The position numbers were made by a program, and so were the translations under genes. The notes below the pieces were generated by a model. It was not told the DNA's origin and did not search any database. It saw nothing but the letters and a program-made list of their open reading frames with translations. From NCBI GenBank assembly GCA_965221795.1, contig OZ244914.1, positions 2,046,001 to 2,110,000 on the forward strand: a DNA stretch of 64,000 nucleotides, in the 5' to 3' direction. Source of the DNA: VYFG01 sp965221795. GTDB lineage: Bacteria > Pseudomonadota > Gammaproteobacteria > Arenicellales > Poriferihabitantaceae. This document shows, piece after piece, positions 62,038-64,000 of the stretch. The stretch's first letter is position 1, and each line of letters begins with the position of its first letter.

Positions 62038-62799
62038 ATGATACGGGCCATTCTGTTTGATAAGGACGGTACGTTGCTGGACTTCAACCGTACCTGGTTG
62101 CCGCGTTACCGCGAAGCGGTAAATTGGGTGGCACAGCGTACAGCAGGCCGCTACTGTGGAGACGATTTGCTGACCATTGGAGGCTATCAGGCCGAATCGG
62201 GTGCCTGGAGGGCGGATTCGGTACTGGCGGCGGGCAGCAACCTGCAGATCGTCCAGAGCTGGGAATCTTTGATCGGAAGATCCTTCAGTATGGCGGAGCA
62301 CCAGCATGTCATGGATTTCTTCCGCCCGGCCGGAATGCGCTATATCCCCGCGGTGGATCCGCTACGTCCTTGTCTGGAATCGCTCCGAAGTCGGGGAATC
62401 CTGCTCGGCGTCGCCACCATGGATGATGAGCAACAGGCCCGCAGGGCGATCCGAAAGCTGGGAATTGATGACTTGTTTTGTTTCGTTTGTGGTGCTGACA
62501 GTGGTCATGGAGTAAAACCGGAGCCCGGGATGCTGTGGGCTTTTGCCCGTACGCTGAGACTGGAGCCCGCGGCAATCGCCATGGTGGGCGATAGTCCCCG
62601 GGATATTCATATGGGCCACCATGCCAAAGCCGGTGCCAGTATCGGTGTGCTCACCGGGGCGCATGATGAGGAAGAACTTCTTCGGCACAGCCCGCATGTA
62701 CTGCCGGACATTACCGCCTTGGAAGGCTTCCTCACCCACTATGGCCCTGGTATTCCACCATCAGACCTGGTTCCATCCGATGCAGTGCAATCCGGATGA
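62038..62799 (+). CDS. HAD-family phosphatase (phosphoglycolate-phosphatase-like)
   Basis: 253 residues. HAD motifs: FDKDGTLLDF (nucleophile Asp8, acid Asp10), GVATMDD (motif II Thr), VKPEPGM (Lys), VGDSPRDIHMG (Asp pair). A helical C1 cap of about 75 residues lies between. Gph-type enzymes remove 2-phosphoglycolate from DNA repair or photorespiration; substrate specificity is not decided by motifs. Probably coupled with the VOC gene upstream. Confidence 0.85.
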   Translation: MIRAILFDKDGTLLDFNRTWLPRYREAVNWVAQRTAGRYCGDDLLTIGGYQAESGAWRADSVLAAGSNLQIVQSWESLIGRSFSMAEHQHVMDFFRPAGMRYIPAVDPLRPCLESLRSRGILLGVATMDDEQQARRAIRKLGIDDLFCFVCGADSGHGVKPEPGMLWAFARTLRLEPAAIAMVGDSPRDIHMGHHAKAGASIGVLTGAHDEEELLRHSPHVLPDITALEGFLTHYGPGIPPSDLVPSDAVQSG

Positions 62800-62974
62800 C
62801 TTTCGGTCACTTTATGGCGCATAATTCGCAGAGAGAGGCATCGGGAGGGAAGATTGAGAGGCCTGGCAGAACTCTGCAAGACCCTTCCAGGTAATGAGCA
62901 TCTTGCCCGTATGGGCTCTTTCAATGCGAAGCAGAAGCGGCTTTTCTGTACATTCACATCCACGGTTTGATCAC

Positions 62975-63427
62975 ATGGCACAAGACAATCGATATCAGAG
63001 ACCGGATGAGGCTACCATTCGTTCCCGCCTGGATCCGATGCAGTATGAAGTGACACAGCGGGAGGGGACGGAGAGACCGTTCGAAAATGCTTATTTTGAT
63101 GAGAAAAGAGAAGGGATTTACGTCGATGTCGTCAGTGGGGAGCCTCTTTTCTGTTCCCGCGACAAGTACGATTCGGGCACGGGGTGGCCCAGTTTTTCCC
63201 AGCCCATTGACGAACAATATATTCGGACTCGATCCGACTTCAAACTGTTCCTGCCACGGACCGAGGTTCGCAGCGCTATCGCTGACTCTCATCTTGGACA
63301 TGTGTTTACCGATGGGCCTGACCCGGACGGCTTGCGCTACTGTATGAATTCAGCGGCAATGAGATTTGTTCCTCGCGACCAGATGGAGGTAGAGGGCTAT
63401 GGAGAATATCTTGCGCTATTTTCTTAA
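62975..63427 (+). CDS. msrB: Peptide methionine-R-sulfoxide reductase MsrB
   Basis: 150 residues from the ATG at 62975, with family similarity beginning soon after; longer frames upstream lack it. Catalytic Cys123 sits in RYCMNSAAMRF. The GTGWPSF and HLGHVFTDGP motifs are present. The zinc-binding CxxC pairs of many MsrB enzymes are absent, so it belongs to the zinc-free type; Cys60 (PLFCSRDKYDSG) could be the resolving cysteine. It reduces methionine-R-sulfoxide in proteins. Its end overlaps the next gene by 29 bp. Confidence 0.9.
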   Translation: MAQDNRYQRPDEATIRSRLDPMQYEVTQREGTERPFENAYFDEKREGIYVDVVSGEPLFCSRDKYDSGTGWPSFSQPIDEQYIRTRSDFKLFLPRTEVRSAIADSHLGHVFTDGPDPDGLRYCMNSAAMRFVPRDQMEVEGYGEYLALFS

Positions 63428-64000
63428 GATCGCCGCCACTCTCGCGCTGGCAGTGCCGCTTTCGGCCGGGGCAGGAAACATCAAGGCAGCAAGTGGCAAA
63501 ACGATCACTCCAGTGGTGGAGCTGTATACCTCGGAAGGGTGCAGCAGTTGCCCTCCGGCGGATGCCTGGTTGACCCACCTGGGCCAGATACTAGACGACC
63601 GTTTTCATGCCGTCCCACTGGCGTTCCATGTTGACTACTGGAATGACCTCGGTTGGGAAGACCCGTTTTCACACCCGAAATTCACCCAGCGACAGTATGC
63701 ACTGGCTGCCTGGAACCGACAGCACGCTATCTACACGCCGGAGTTTTTCGTCAGTGGCCGGGAGACCCGTGGTACGGATGCCGTTGTGGAAGCTATCCAG
63801 CTTGACAATCGCCAGCTCGCTGAGGTGGCGCTCTCCATCAACGCCCATTGGGCAGGCCGCAGGAACGTTGCGGTGGATGTTGAGGTTTTGGGGGCGATTG
63901 ATGGTGCAGAACTCTACCTTGCCCTGACCGAAAGCAACCTGCACCGCAGGATTGATAGAGGAGAGAACCGTGGCCATGAACTGCGCTATGATTTTGTAGT
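63399..64000 (+). CDS. DUF1223 secreted thioredoxin-fold protein (3' end outside window)
   Basis: The frame runs from the ATG at 63399 to the window end, giving 200 residues so far. A signal peptide (LKIAATLALAVPLSAGA) is followed by VVELYTSEGCSSCPPAD, the DUF1223 CxxC motif (Cys48, Cys51), and FHVDYWNDLGWEDPFSHPKFTQRQ, which is characteristic. Family members are periplasmic thioredoxin-like proteins of unknown role. The start overlaps msrB, suggesting a redox-related pair in which this protein may act outside the cytoplasm. Confidence 0.85.
   Translation, partial: MENILRYFLKIAATLALAVPLSAGAGNIKAASGKTITPVVELYTSEGCSSCPPADAWLTHLGQILDDRFHAVPLAFHVDYWNDLGWEDPFSHPKFTQRQYALAAWNRQHAIYTPEFFVSGRETRGTDAVVEAIQLDNRQLAEVALSINAHWAGRRNVAVDVEVLGAIDGAELYLALTESNLHRRIDRGENRGHELRYDFV

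Noticed and set aside
1..64000. CRISPR arrays and rRNA genes
   Set aside because: No regularly spaced repeats of 23-40 bp and no rRNA-like stretches were seen on reading the window.

Overview
The window looks like a gammaproteobacterial chromosome carrying conjugative-element DNA. The second half has housekeeping genes in gammaproteobacterial arrangements (nadD-rsfS-rlmH-maf-rng, gluQ, apeB, apaH, mlaA, cca, trhO, msrB). The genus cannot be named from sequence alone. Gene-free gaps of 300-600 bp and several truncated genes suggest ongoing genome decay.

Layout. (1) 1-14.9 kb, GC-rich and tightly overlapping: the end of a G-type (genomic-island) type IV secretion module, with a TraG N-terminal-like membrane protein, followed by a type IVb conjugative pilus operon of the R64/PAPI-1 kind. 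The pilus genes are a PilL/TcpQ-like protein, PilN secretin, PilO, PilP, PilQ ATPase, PilR, PilS pilin, a PilM-like small protein, PilU peptidase, and two tandem PilV-like tip proteins, the second with three Calx-beta repeats. (2) 15-23.1 kb, a recombination hub: a 5'-truncated helicase-nuclease, a serine recombinase, a broken and an intact copy of one tyrosine recombinase flanking an AlbA_2/RecG-like gene, and an opposing ICE-type integrase. (3) 23.1-26.7 kb: a gene-free stretch rich in stem-loops, including six consecutive hairpins in the leader of a small acidic protein, then a divergent MobH-type relaxase and a tRNA-Ile(CAT). (4) 26.7-29.8 kb, an island remnant: a 5' parA/soj fragment cut by repeats and a frameshifted IS30 element, then two small ORFs that each carry the same roughly 90-bp leader with two mutually exclusive hairpins. 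(5) 29.8-48.8 kb: mainly core genes (degQ-like, an aminotransferase class V, hlyU-like, nadD to rng, gluQ/apeB, apaH, mlaA, carbonic anhydrase), interrupted by an XRE-ImmA/PIN-like pair. (6) 48.8-57.5 kb, accessory DNA: two copies of a cysteine-rich domain flanking an AAA ATPase, a decapitated ybaK, a phosphorothioate-DNA-type restriction nuclease, metabolic enzymes and an AT-rich NucS/EVE-like gene. (7) 57.9-64 kb: core genes trhO, a lipoprotein aminopeptidase, cca, a VOC protein, a HAD phosphatase, msrB and a DUF1223 protein that runs off the window.

How it fits together: the pilus and secretion genes would bring cells together for conjugation, the recombinases and relaxase would move the element, and scattered cargo (AlbA_2, PIN-like pair, PT-specific nuclease, NucS/EVE) looks like defence or stability functions. 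The most unusual items are the GGA-loop hairpin array at 23972-24142, the twin switch-like leaders at 28805 and 29275, the relaxase lacking the HD histidine, and the paired PilV-like tips. All family calls were made by eye, without database searches.
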